Assembly: GCF_026914265.1 (NCBI RefSeq)
Contig: NC_069133.1
Location: 5,887,985 to 5,951,984, forward strand
Length of the DNA stretch: 64,000 nt
Direction of reading: 5' to 3'
DNA from: Mya arenaria
Taxonomy: Eukaryota > Mollusca > Bivalvia > Myida > Myidae
Shown here: in pieces, positions 36,301-47,140 of the stretch
Position numbering within the stretch: position 1 is the first letter of the stretch
Layout of the letters: every line of letters begins with the position of its first letter
Position numbers and translations under genes: made by a program
Notes under the pieces: generated by a model
Told to the model about the DNA's origin: nothing
Database searches by the model: none
What the model saw: the letters and a program-made list of their open reading frames with translations, nothing else

Positions 36301-39300
36301 GTTTAAAACAGTCATTAAGGGGACCAATATATTGATAACACTGAAGTTTCAAATAGTCAAAAAGGGGACCATTTTACTGATGACACTGAATTTACTTACA
36401 GTCATTAAGGGGACCAATATATTGATAACACTATATATATCATGGATATTATTGGTTATGAAGATACCATTTCTGCAATTATTCTTTATATATGGACATC
36501 AGGATTGTTATTATTCTATCTTTTATACCTTTTTATGTAGGGATAGGAAATAATTTACAGTGCACCAACGTATATATTTCTGAACCATACTTTGCAAGCA
36601 GAATATTTTGTCGGCGACAGAATAGCCTGATCAAACACTTTCACTCCAAAAGTCCGGGAAATTATCCGCTTCTAGAATTCGATAAATGGCAGATTTAAAA
36701 CTGTGGTAATATATTGCTGAGTGCCCTTATAGAATTTTACACTTTGCTTGTCTTTACAACGTGATGCACCTAATTTAAAAAAAAATTATACCTGTTTGTA
36801 TTCCATAATTTGATATAGGACGATTCAAATGGTCGTTATTGTTAAGTTTAGTGTTGTGCATAACATCAAAGTTTATATGTTCTAGCGGTACTTGATTTTC
36901 CTTGTATAGTAAAGATTCAAAGTAGCTTGCCCAGTCATTTGACGAAATAGTATATCACTCTACAGTTACCGGTTTTAGGATTATCCCTATATCGCAAAAG
37001 ATTTTTTTAAATGATACTCTAGATACCAAATAATTAAGAAAATCTATATTATTATTCGTCCATCGGTAATATTATCTCCTTTTTGCATCTGTACAAGTTC
37101 ATTCCCGCCACGCTGGCGGACAACCTTCGTATTCAAATGAACTCTATCAATGCATGAAAATGGGCGCAACATGTCACAGATAATAGTATAAATGTCGTTC
37201 ACATATGACGTCAGTGCCACGTGGAATGTATATCCTAAGTAGCGAGCCGTGATAAACTATTGATATTTTTAAACAGATATATAGGTTACGGATCATTTCT
37301 GACATCAAAAGAGTATAATTACACAGGAGGCGTATGGTTGATGCCTTTATTGGATTGTGAAGGAAATGCCACTGAAATAGGTGCTTGTGTTGATTCAGTG
37401 TATGAAAATACAACAACGAACGTCGCGGACTTCGAATATATTCATAGGATTAAGTGTTCAGGTACGACTGTTGTTCCTATAGTTTGCTTTCTTTTCTTTA
37501 AATCGTTGGAATATAAAAAAAATGATAGAAGTTAAAGATGCGCTCTAAGTCCCAAATAAGATGTACTACAATTAATACAGTTGTTTTAATTTACCGAAAA
37601 TGAGGAATAAATATCGAAAACAGTGGTTCTTATGAAGGATACCGTGTTTAATTTAAAAGAAAGATGCAGAAAACACGATATTCCTACCTTATGATACAAT
37701 AGATGATCACTGTAAATATTTTAGAACCCATCAGTCATTAAATATTTGTGCCTTTTTGCTATAAAAAAACGGTTACAATCTTGTTATCAGTAATTAATAC
37801 TGTTTTTTAAGATGCATTATTTAGTTTTCATTCAAGATTTATGTTTGGTATACATGTGTAACAACGATTTTAAATATGAGTGTCACTTATGAATAATCGT
37901 GGTATTTATACAACATTCAAAGATACACATTCAATATTTTTTTTTGAACTGGTTACAATTGCGTTAGAAGGCGCAGGTTTTTATGATAAAGATGAACATT
38001 AAATAAAAAGTACTTTGCGTGTACAGGATGTTGTGCTTTTTTATTTACTCATGATTGTTTTCAAAAGAATATACAGTCAAAACGTTCATTATTTCCCGTG
38101 CGAAAAAAACTGTATAATCGTAGTCTTATATCGGTCAAATCACCATCAAAGACACTGTGAAATATAACTGGCTTGTGGCAAGTATCTTACAATGATACAT
38201 GGTATCACTTGACCGGTAACATCAGTGATATAACAGCTAAGACACTCTGTAATATCTAGTTATAAAACAGTTACGCAATTTGCAATATAACTGTCTTTGG
38301 GCAAGTATCTTAGTACGCCAAATGATATTACTTCAGTGGTTGCATCAATGATATAACAGCTAGAATACTCTGCAAAATGACTAGCTTTGTGCAGTTCTCT
38401 ACTCAACAACTCCAATACAACAACAGCACCACCAACACTAACACCACCAACAACATAACCACAAACCACAACACAACTACCACAACCACTACTTCCATAA
38501 AAAAACAAAAACAACAACATCATAATAGAAAAAAGTATTTATGTTGGACGCCTTAAAGTTTTCTTGCAGGATATAAAAACACGTCTCAGTCTAGATGCAT
38601 TTAAAAGTAAAATAAAAGTATTTACACGCAATTCGCAGATCATTCCTGAGAAAGGTGAACTTGAATATCAGTTTTGGGGATGTTTCGAGTCAAATATTGC
38701 ACTGTAAATTTTTAACTCTAAAACAGGTTTTATTTTGCATCTTTGAATTTAGTTTCAAAGGGTATGGAGTTAGTCTTCCAGAGGGTCCTCGGACTATTCA
38801 AAGACAGTCACTGCAATGCTTCGGGAATGAAACGAACGTTTTGGAATGCAAATCGGAACTATTTAAGTGTATACATTTAAACCAATACAAGGGTGGGGGA
38901 TGCGCGTACGATAAACACGGTGTTCTGGGTCTCTACTGCAATGGTAAATCACATTATACATATTTCCGTTAATACCAGGACATTTGGTGTGAAATGAGTG
39001 TTAACTTTATATTTTAAGTCCTTTTTTCTAGCTAAAATTACGGACACAATTTTCAGATTATAATATTGAGGATGTAAGGTTTAAACAATTACGGGCGGCA
39101 ACGCCGAATCAAGGAGTATTGGAGTTGTTTGTCGACGGAGAATTGGGGACACCTTCAGTAGAACTTGGAATGGTTGAAGCGCAAATCATTTGCAAACACT
39201 TCGGATATTTGTGAGTGAGATTGTGAATAGAAAGAACAATGTATGTACTTTACTGCGATGAGAATTATCATTTCTAAAATGTATGAACATTTATTCAGAA

Positions 39301-42300
39301 CAAGAAAATGACGTGTTTTTCTACCGATTTGAGTAATGCTATAAACACGTTTACACAGTCGGAGCACAACCTAAATTACACAATCAAATTAATTGGAGTT
39401 ATCCGATGCACAGGAAATGAATCGTCTCCGTTGGAGTGTGCGTTCCAACAACAGGGTTACATGAGTTTTACTTACATAGGCTTTACGATAGTTAATTGCT
39501 CAAGAGGTAAGTTTGAAAAATAATTCCCTCAGCCTATATGTATTGAGATGGTAGATTTTATTCCTGATATATTGGAATTGTTGAGTGAAGCTAATATTGG
39601 TGCTACTGTGTATTGGTTTACACATATAGCACAAACTAATACGGAAAGACAACAGGTCATTGACAGTGTCGCATGTATAATTTAATTAAATATCATTGAA
39701 TACTCTCAACATAGTCGAAACTGCTTTTTTTAATTACCGAATGTTTGAGTGCTTCCGAAAAAACCTATACTAATTCGCTATCAGAATATATTGATTATTC
39801 TTTATTCATTTAAGGAATTGGTGTCATTATCGGGGTATGGACGCAGTTGGGCTGGTTAAAGTGTGTGGGGACCAAATATAGTATTTATTATATTTGCACC
39901 AATAGTTCATTATTTCTCTCCAGAGCTAAAACATTACTTAATTTCATTTAAGAAAACCTTACAATATTCTCACCCATTCCGTAAATAAAACAACCCGGCC
40001 GTAGCCGGAAACAGCTTTTCATATGATGTCATAATAACGCGGAAAAAATGTAATCACTTCATATTTGATACCTTAAATCACCTTAAACTCTTAACGTAGA
40101 ATTCAATCGCTTATGACAACAATTCATTTAACAAATCATAAATTAACACTTTTATCAACACGTTGATTTATGGTTTTCGTGGCTCCTTACACAATACAAT
40201 GACAAGATAAACAATTTTCAATTGTTATAATACGCGATCCGAACATATTCATTGATGTTGCGTTCATCGTAAAATATTCGCAACTGCCGAATGGTCGTTT
40301 ATTTATGGCATTGAAGCTGAGTTTTAAATTTAAACATTTGAATGTTAATGAATGAATGAAATGATTATATCGCCATGCATAAAAGCATCCCATCATTTGT
40401 AAACAATGAAAATATCAACTTAATAGTCCAGGTTGTATTCACCCGTACATGCATGTTATAACTGTTTTGGCATGATTATTGGCAATAATTTAGCATACAG
40501 TAAACTGTATTTGAAGCATTTTTTTATCGAAGTCGACTTTTTTTGCCATAGAATGCCGCAAAGACAGATACGGGCTTGGATCATGCGACCAAGAATGCAT
40601 GTGCATTTCGGCAAGACTGTGATGATGTGTCGGGTGAATGTACATGTACATCAGGATGGACAGGGACACACTGTGAAACAGTTATCAACGAATGTCTTTC
40701 TATAAACATCTGTCCGGGTTTGGAATGGAATGCGTTAATCAAAGTGATTCCTTGTGCAGTGGAGATAACACGGAATGCAGAAACATCGATGGAGGGTTCA
40801 AGTGTGATTGTCTGGAAGGATATGCTAGAGACAACAATGACACCTGTTTAACTTGTATGCCAGCGCATTATTTCTTCATTAAGTCCTTTTAACAGGATCA
40901 AGCTAAGCTCACTAATTTTGTTTTGGTTTAATTTGTATTCTCATGGTAAAGAATTCTATGAAAAAAAAATAAAGGAAATAGTTTGAGCGATAAAATATTT
41001 TTAATTTTGTAAAATATGTTTTAGTATGCATTTAGGTTAAAAAAAGAGATTAAATCTGGTTAAAATTATGTTCGAGAAATTGCGGTCTGTTATGTAGTAA
41101 AACATCAATGCACACACAAAAAATGTGTTGCGCAATTCACCTTATTATCAAATATTATTTAAGTTGATGTTTAAGTGACATCTTTTACTTCTGCTAAAAT
41201 TACCTGTAGTCACAGAAAAAAGACATGTGTTATAAAATGATAAAAAATAGTTTGACAAAAAGGAAAGGACTGTAAGACAAAACAAAATTGATGAAACCTG
41301 CAATAACAAATAAGATAAGGAAAACGTCAAAGAGGAAAAACCAGAAAGTCCAAGATCAGAATACAAACATTTACAACTTTATTAAAAACAAAACCATCTT
41401 AAAACATCTAGAATCCTTCTTTTTAGATTACTGTAGACATAGTACACCACTTGGCAAAACATCTAAGATGAAACTATTAGAAACATTAAAGTGTGTTTTG
41501 ATTTGAGTTTATACAAAGCCTTATTAACTGTGCACTTATTAGTGCAAAAACATAAAATATTATGACGCGTCTACACCTTTGAAGGCCTTACTCTATTTGA
41601 CATTTTCTAAAATAATCAGAAATTGCATTTTAAGGCAAAAACAACCATAAGCAGGTTTAATCGCTGAAATATGTATCGTTTATACAGCTGAATTTAGAAA
41701 TGTTATCAGTTGTCTTCCGGTCATGTGGGTTATTCCATAACAGCTTACATACATATATGTACAATGTCTACCAGTATAATGTTCCACCAATGTTACACAT
41801 ATAAATCGTTTTCTTTATAGCATTTCGATTTAGGGTCAATCTTAAATTTCGAATAAATCAAATCCATTTTCTAAATTGAGTGATATTGATTTTATATTTC
41901 AGTTACGGCTAGCTCAAACACCTGGCTTATAGTGATACTGGCATCTGTGGTCGGTGTCCTATTGATAATCGTGTATGTTGGAATATGGTGGTGTGTAAGA
42001 AGAAACAGACAGAATGGTAGGATACCTATACAATTGCATAAATATCTCCTGTGTTTTCTGCGTAATTGATGTACAGATAAAATGTTTTTAAAAGGTGTAG
42101 TTAATAGCTTTTCGCATTACTGAGATCTAATATATTTCATAATCTGGAATTATAACAGGCATACCAAGTACGTCAGCTTCGGAATTACAGACTACACAAA
42201 GGTAAGAATTTTGAACGTAAATACAATGTTTGTCCATACCGATATACCCCATGGATCAGATACATTATTCATATTAACGTACGTTAAAACAACTCCAGTC

Positions 42301-44462
42301 CATACCGATGTCTCAATGGGAGGATTCGTTAATTTATTTACGTTTGTGAAAACATCTTTTGTCTATACCGACATCATAGGAAAATTAAAATCTCTGTCAT
42401 TTCAACTTTAATCGATATTTCACTTCAAGGCCTACATTAATCACAACCTGTATGCCTGTTGTACAGAAAATCGATTACACTAGTTAGTAAAAAACACTTA
42501 AGATATACTCTGTACTAACAAGCATAAATTTTCATCGAGCAATTGGCAATAATATTGGCGCCTGATAATTTTGATATTCTCTCTCGTTAAACCCTTTCAA
42601 ACCATACCAAAATAGTATGTGGTCACTTTGCTGTCCTTAGCCGACAGAAAGATAATCCAAACGATAATGAAGTACGTTTATTTATCGTAGCGTGGTTAAA
42701 AACTGAAAATACAAATAACACAATCTTAAACCTAATGTAATTAATCAATACATATCGTACATTTTTTATATTTATAACATATGCAAGTTACATTTACAAC
42801 ACGGTGTATTATCCATTTTAACAAGTTGAATGTTGGTCACACACATGAGATTGACAATATATTGTTATATTACTAAACTTCCAAAACAAGGTAAACCTAC
42901 GTCGTGCACACACTAGGATCAGCGCAATAGTGGAGGATCTTCTATACAATGTATTGCACTAGTATCTGTAAATAATTACAAACAAGAATAATCTAAATCA
43001 TATTCAAATAAAGAGAACTCAGCCTTAGACTAACCAAGTCTTAGTACGCCTACATTGATAATTTAGTCTTATAAAATTGAGTTAAGCACCAATTAATTAA
43101 TAAAGTCATAGTTAACAATCAGTACGTCCGAATTACTTTAGAATAATGTTCATCCGAATTACTACTCAAGTCTTGGTCGCAGTGTAGTGGCTTTAAATGT
43201 CAATACTGAACTCACTTACAAAAACATTATAAGATATAATAAACATAATTCTAATAGTTGTATTACAATATAATTACACAATAGGTCAATAGGATTAAGT
43301 TTAGGGAGAGCGAGTGCGAGCTAATATGCAAATTACCGAAAACCAAGGTAGCACACAACCGTTTTTAAGAAGTGTAAAGGTTTAAAACCCAGTTTATAAT
43401 AATTGAAACAGACAAAAGCGACTTGAGAAAACTTAAATGACTTTTAGAACAAACAAAATATGAATTATATGACAAACGTTATACTGTGTTCCAGTACACT
43501 CACCAGCCTATAAACCCCCACATAATTGTACATATGATAACAAATAGACATTACAACTTTACATCGGATGTCCAAACGGGTATCCACCTAGTGCAGTCAG
43601 TTATAAACAGACAACAGTGTAAGGTTTGATGTCTGGTGGAGATGGAGGAAGAATGGACCAGGTGTTGCAAGAAGACATGTTAACATGTCTAAAAGATTGC
43701 AAATTAATGAAAAAAGGAAACAATTGTAAGAACCAATTAATCCAAGTTTAATGCGGGAATTGAATATGGCATCAAAGTCATTCCCGAAATATCGTTTTTC
43801 ACATTTTAGAAAGGTGCATATAAGATAAGCGTTGATGGGCTTTGCTGCAATGCATCAGAGTCATAAACCGTCATAGAAAATATTCATACACAACTCACCA
43901 TACAGGTCATATTCAAATTAACCTCTTCGTAAATCTTAATCAAAGAATGCTATATTTCCGAATAACCGTTTTAATTATAGTGAGTTTTAGGTATTGTTTT
44001 GTATATATTAATGAGATTGAGTGGAATAATGAAAACTAAGTATTTTATTGAAACGGTAAACCTCTTCGCACTCCAATGGCGTTATGTTTTCACTAGGAAT
44101 AAAGCTAGTTATACCAAGCCTAAACGTTATCGGTTATTTGCCTAACCTATTAAAATTAAGTACAAAAAAGGAAAAAGAACTTAACATTGCATGTTCTAGT
44201 TAAACGGACGTTATGAATACAGGCTATCATTTTTATTCGTTCTTAATGTATTTTTTTCAGTATGGAAGATGCTGTAAAAAATTCAACCGCATGTAAAAAC
44301 TGCTCAGAAAATCAAGAGTCGTCTTATTGTACAATAAATGACGCAGGAAACAACGAGTTGTTGCAAAAGTTGCCAGCATCCGCCCTGGACTACAAAACAC
44401 TACAGTGTAACGAGGTCGACAGTGACGGATATCTGAAGCTAAAAGAAAAGCGTTCAGTGTAA
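27272..44462 (+). CDS. SRCR-EGF transmembrane receptor with ITAM-like tail (paralogue A)
   Basis: Join of 27272-27347, 30726-30870, 37277-37461, 39057-39210, 39334-39506, 40552-40854, 41903-42016, 42159-42201 and 44261-44462: 1395 nt, a multiple of three, with intron phases 1,2,1,2,1,1,1,2. Predicted 464 residues: signal peptide (1-25), a first SRCR domain split over two exons (about 26-135), a second SRCR domain split the same way (about 136-244), EGF-like repeats (about 245-345), one transmembrane helix (about 353-375), and an 89-residue cytoplasmic tail with three YxxL/I motifs at Y420, Y442 and Y455. The last two form YxxL-x9-YxxL preceded by acidic residues, an ITAM-like arrangement resembling Draper/MEGF10-type engulfment receptors. 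Ligand binding and phagocytic signalling are inferred from domains. Caution: the EGF exon has two compensating frameshifts with TGA at 40620-40622, and an extra half-SRCR exon (38753-38943) has to be skipped to keep frame. It could be a damaged gene, or the indels could be assembly errors. Confidence 0.72.
30726..30870 (+). CDS. Receptor A exon 2: SRCR-1, N-terminal half
   Basis: Acceptor TTATTCAG|AC (phase 1) and donor TATGG|GTATCT (phase 2). LEVSLNDIWNAVGIIPFSDA then TAKVVCNHFGYG follows the SRCR consensus (VEV..GxWG...; A.VVC..LGYG). Confidence 0.8.
31052..31184. repeat. Two-copy 75-bp tandem duplication
   Basis: Two adjacent near-identical copies (GTAATAATCGCTAAGCTATA onward), starting at about 31052 and about 31127, in intron 2 of receptor A. 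The high identity suggests a recent duplication. Confidence 0.9.
33584..33655 (+). mobile_element. Possible LINE reverse-transcriptase fragment
   Basis: The frame reads MRLMITPKLSWTKVETKL then AARARK, like the (Y)LG..F.P.LSWTK....LA..A.KA segment found after the RT catalytic core in CR1/Jockey-like LINEs. It is short and lies within intron 2 of receptor A. Confidence 0.4.
35751..36432. repeat. 45-bp minisatellite, about 15 copies
   Basis: The unit is about GAAGTTTCAAACAGTCATTA then AGGGGACCAATATATGGATG and ACACT, with variants (one unit enlarged near 35870-35900). Because 45 is a multiple of three, long open frames arise on both strands (208 and 150 codons); they are by-products of the repeat. 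It lies in intron 2 of receptor A, about 850 bp before exon 3. Confidence 0.97.
36570..36698 (+). other. Short Cys-containing open stretch, possible exon relic
   Basis: After TTTACAG the frame reads CTNVYISEPYFASRIFCRRQ, which faintly recalls the end of an SRCR half-exon (A..IFC). No donor is seen before the stop, and the phase (0) does not fit the neighbouring exons, so it is not included in the gene model. Confidence 0.25.
37277..37461 (+). CDS. Receptor A exon 3: SRCR-1, C-terminal half
   Basis: Acceptor TAAACAG|A (phase 2) and donor TTCAG|GTACGA (phase 1). MPLLDCEGNATEIGACVDSV matches the SRCR pattern (L.C.GNE.....C) and the exon ends HRIKCSG, the last Cys of the domain. NAT, NYT and NTT sequons suggest N-glycosylation. 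Confidence 0.83.
38130..38395 (+). pseudogene. Decayed tandem fragments of an SRCR half-exon (gene A)
   Basis: About three degenerate copies of an 80-90 bp segment (consensus GGTATCACTTCACCGGTAAC, ATCAGTGATATAACAGCTAA, GACACTCTGTAATATGACTG, GCTTTGGGCAAGT). It corresponds to the 3' half of the SRCR N-terminal exon of gene B (56139-56280) including its GC-type splice donor. None of the copies here is open with an acceptor, so the SRCR-2 N-half of gene A appears lost. Confidence 0.75.
38400..38522. repeat. CAA/CCA-rich low-complexity tract
   Basis: Imperfect CAA/CCA/ACA triplets, followed by an A-rich end. The minus-strand ORF across it (Gly/Val-rich) is an artefact of the repeat. Confidence 0.9.
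38753..38943 (+). pseudogene. Orphan SRCR C-terminal half exon in gene A
   Basis: Acceptor GAATTTAG|T (phase 2) and donor CAATG|GTAAAT (phase 1) are intact and the frame is open: FKGYGVSLPEGPRTIQRQSL then CFGNETNVLEC. It is nearly identical to exon 3 of gene B (56899-57089). Its partner N-half in gene A has decayed, so inclusion after exon 3 would break frame (phase 1 meeting phase 2). Skipping it restores the frame. It could still be used with an unrecognised partner exon. Confidence 0.7.
39057..39210 (+). CDS. Receptor A exon 4: SRCR-3, N-terminal half
   Basis: Acceptor TTTTCAG|AT (phase 1) and donor ATATTT|GTGAGT (phase 2). NQGVLELFVDGELGTPSVEL then AQIICKHFGYL is a recognisable SRCR half. 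It is homologous to gene B 57208-57358 but lacks the stop found there. Confidence 0.85.
39334..39506 (+). CDS. Receptor A exon 5: SRCR-3, C-terminal half
   Basis: The donor CAAGAG|GTAAGT is clear (phase 1). The acceptor GATTTGAG|T is weak but is the only one that fits phase 2, and it aligns with the TTTTTCAG acceptor of gene B. IRCTGNESSPLECAFQQQGY and TIVNCSRG give the SRCR cysteines. Confidence 0.78.
40552..40854 (+). CDS. Receptor A exon 6: EGF-like repeats, two compensating frameshifts
   Basis: Acceptor TGCCATAG|AA and donor AACTT|GTATGC, phase 1 at both ends. Three pieces are read: ECRKDRYGLGSCDQECMC in one frame, DCDDVSGECTCTSGWTGTHC in the next, then TECRNIDGGFKCDCLEGYAR back in the first frame. 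The first frame meets TGA at 40620-40622. The homologous gene B exon reads straight through, so two indels (near 40612 and near 40715) occurred here, or are sequence errors. The last piece has a calcium-binding-type EGF look (NTEC.N..GGF.C.C..GY). Gene B has an intron inside this region that gene A lacks. Confidence 0.72.
41903..42016 (+). CDS. Receptor A exon 7: transmembrane helix
   Basis: Acceptor TATTTCAG|TT and donor AGAATG|GTAGGA, phase 1 at both ends. NTWLIVILASVVGVLLIIVY then VGIWW is a 22-23 residue hydrophobic helix followed by a stop-transfer CVRRNRQ. Confidence 0.88.
42159..42201 (+). CDS. Receptor A exon 8: juxtamembrane tail
   Basis: A 43-nt exon with acceptor TATAACAG|GC (phase 1) and donor CAAAG|GTAAGA (phase 2). 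It encodes IPSTSASELQTTQ, Ser/Thr-rich. The homologous gene B exon has the same length. Confidence 0.8.
44261..44462 (+). CDS. Receptor A exon 9: cytoplasmic tail with ITAM-like motif, stop
   Basis: Acceptor TTTTTTCAG|T (phase 2), ending in TAA. It encodes a 66-residue tail. SSYCTIND gives YxxI at 44325; LDYKTLQCNEVDSDGYLKL contains YKTL (44391-44402) and YLKL (44430-44441), nine residues apart, with Asp before both tyrosines. The canonical ITAM spacing is 6-8 and the Draper-type spacing is 11, so 9 is intermediate. Confidence 0.85.
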
Positions 44463-44729
44463 AACACATGACGAATGACAATCATGCCAAGGCGGGGTCC
44501 CTTTTGACTAATGTTTATTGTATAGGCATACACTATTGTAATTATCTATTGTTTGTTTACGTGATATAATCATTTGCCAAGCCATAGTGAGAGTGTTGAA
44601 TGTTTCAATTTTAATTTTGACTTTTTTAATTTTTCTTGATTTATTCTATTTAAGAAATAGTTATTACTTACTCTTTTTTGTTGTCCAATAAGTTAAGCGT
44701 GTGGTTGTTTTATCTGAACTTGTTAGCCA

Positions 44730-44735
44730 AATAAA
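44730..44735 (+). promoter_or_regulatory. AATAAA polyadenylation signal of receptor A
   Basis: CCAAATAAAATC, about 270 nt after the stop codon and the first canonical signal downstream of it. Confidence 0.6.
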
Positions 44736-44924
44736 ATCACACATAGCTTAACATATTTCGTTGCTCATTTGTAAATATACAGTCTTCCTTTTTTAATCAA
44801 ACAATATTATGACAACATTTAAAACGTCGACGTTCCTCGTAATATATACACGTTTACTTGAAGTTACTGCTCATCATGACGTTAACGTCAGTAAACTATG
44901 CATGATATTAGTGACATACTTTAA

Positions 44925-45020
44925 AAACCTGAGGCGGAACGAGATTTGAATCATCGGTCACACTGCTTTGCAAGCCTTGTAAGCGCCTTTCGCATCTATC
45001 CTCGGGTCGGATATTACAAT
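44925..45020 (-). mobile_element. tRNA-like SINE remnant
   Basis: On the minus strand, GGCGCTTACAAGGCTTGC and GATTCAAATCTCGTTCCGCC resemble the anticodon arm and B box of a tRNA-derived SINE head. It differs from the two SINEs at 18350 and 61528. No clear body or tail was found. Confidence 0.35.
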
Positions 45021-45140
45021 CCACCCTACATATACGAAAATATATATGCCACATAGAATGCGTCTACTGGCTAGGATGGATGGATCCATGAGTTAACACA
45101 ATATGTGTACTGATTCTACGTGTCGATCAAGAACATACAA

Positions 45141-45162
45141 TTATATATATATATATATATAT
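45141..45162. repeat. (AT)n microsatellite
   Basis: About eleven AT units in non-coding DNA. Confidence 0.95.
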
Positions 45163-46429
45163 AAGTATATATTTCTATACGCCTCATGTAACATTTTCTG
45201 CGTGCCCTACGCATTACATTCCCTTGAGAAAATTTTTAACACAGTCGTAAATAATCTCAAATGATCGATTGATGAAAACAAGGTTTTCCTCTTCGTTCAC
45301 TAGTGGTAAGATAGATGCACCGAGGAGACTGAGTAGAACGAAAGTTTCTTCTAGATACAATACGTCTGCAAGCAATTGCGTCCCAAAAAATTAATGTCAC
45401 ATAAATATTTCGTGCGTTATATCGATGTCGCAACGCATTCATTTATGTTATGATGTTTTATGGTCTAGCATATCTGTCATTGGAACAAACAACAATGATT
45501 GCAAATATTTTGCAAGAGTTTGACACTGATGCACCATTGTCTTGCAATAGTGTTCACTATATATCTGTATCCATTCAGGGAACACACTTTGTATACTATA
45601 CATGGACGGACGCTTTGGATAAGAACCCTAAGATATTGAAAACTGTCGTCACATAGCACACGTGTGTTCCACTCGCTCTCTTCAAACAGGTAAACTAAAG
45701 TATTTACGTGGCTCTTCCAAATAGATTTTGATGGCAGCTTCGATGGATTTACAATCACAATGTTAACAGTAATCCATCCGTAAACCATATTAACATAGAA
45801 TACAACATATAACAGGTACAAAAACATACATGTGGGTTCCAACGTGTGATAAATATAATGGATAGCTACGAATAAACAGATTCTGGTAGTGCAGTGGCAA
45901 TTTAAGCTTGATAGGTTGTGCAAAATCAAAATCTTTCAAATTTCAATATCCCAATTAAGTTTATGTAATTAAGCCAACTATTGCTTCGTATATATCAGAT
46001 CTAGTCATTATCGTAAACCCCAATATTTTTTTACAATAAAGTGATGACACCTTTTATATGTGTCATAGACATTTTCCCCATAGTTCACAGCAAAATAGTG
46101 TTATTGGTTTGACAAGTTTCTTATATAGATCGATAGAGATTAATAGTTTGATGCCATGGGGACCAACTCCCTGCACACCCATTGAATACAATGCATTTCC
46201 CGCCATTTGTTTTTCTTTTGCGAATTCTATATTTTAAATTATAGTCCTGCCTTATTCCAAGATGGATTACGTAGCTTTATTGTTCAATGTACATGTTAAC
46301 ATAAAGTATTCCTACTGGTGGTGCCGTTCATCGTTTTGTAAAGACAATAGTGTTTGATTTCTTGACAGTAACTTTCCAATTTGTATAGACAATATCTACT
46401 AGGCGTTGTAGATTAAGCAGAGTGACTTA

Positions 46430-47140
46430 TACTAGTGAGATATCATCCGCAAACGATGGATTACCTCCCTTGACTGACATAACCATACTTCCATAATTGC
46501 TTCTTTCAAAGACGACGGCTCTGATTTAAGTCCTTGCACTCTTGTCACACATTTAAGGTCATTGCACGAGTTCATTAAAAGTCTCAGAATCTTCCAGTGT
46601 ATCCACATTTGCCTGACTTGAAGAAGAGTCCCTTGTGCCAAATGGAGTCAACGCTGCTTTCTGGTCCTTGCAGGCAACGTATGAATTTCTTCCACTTTTA
46701 TGGTACTCGTATCTTGAAGGTTAAACGAGGTAGTTATACAACTGAGGTCCTTTTGGAAACCTTGCTGCTGAGCTAATGGAAAATTTTGACTGAGTACTTT
46801 GATGCTTGCATTTATCATGGATAGAAGTATCTTTTCAAACAATTTACAGAAATACGTTATTAATAAAATCGGCCGTTTACTGCTTGGATCCGAATTGTCG
46901 ATCCACGACGATTTGTAAGATTTTTGTAGCTTCTTGAAATTCAGTTAATGTTACTTGCTTAATAAGTATATGACTATTAACGTATTCGCAAGCATAATAC
47001 TCGTAAACATCGTCTATTATTGACTTGTCTTTTTGCAAAATTTTGTAGGGTTTGCTGAACACAGCCTGAAAGTAATGCCGAAAACCGTTGGCTTCTTCGT
47101 TGTCTTTATATAAATTTTTGCACATTTGATTTCGTTTCAT
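46430..47140 (-). mobile_element. LINE reverse-transcriptase relic (N-terminal part)
   Basis: Read on the minus strand in shifting frames: a linker (DDVYEYYACEYVNSHILIKQ, LTEFQEATK), FEKILLSMINASIKVLSQNF, QQQGFQKDLSCITTSF, YVACKDQKAA and FADDIS. These follow the order of fingers, motif A and the [FY]ADD motif of CR1/Jockey/RTE-like non-LTR elements. Frameshifts and stops make it dead. Confidence 0.75.

Noticed and set aside
35900..36553. Two long repeat-protein ORFs on opposite strands (150 and 208 codons)
   Set aside because: Both are produced by the 45-bp tandem repeat whose length is a multiple of three; no splice sites, start context or family match.
36570..36698. Extra exon of receptor A
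   Set aside because: Phase 0 at the acceptor does not join exon 2 (phase 2), no donor follows, and SRCR similarity is too faint.
38260..38523. Minus-strand Gly/Val-rich 87-codon ORF
   Set aside because: It reads through a CAA/CCA low-complexity tract and decayed SRCR exon fragments that belong to the plus strand.
45450..45929. Opposing ORFs of 68 and 150 codons
   Set aside because: No domain, signal or splice support; AT-rich antisense overlap with no sign of selection visible by eye.
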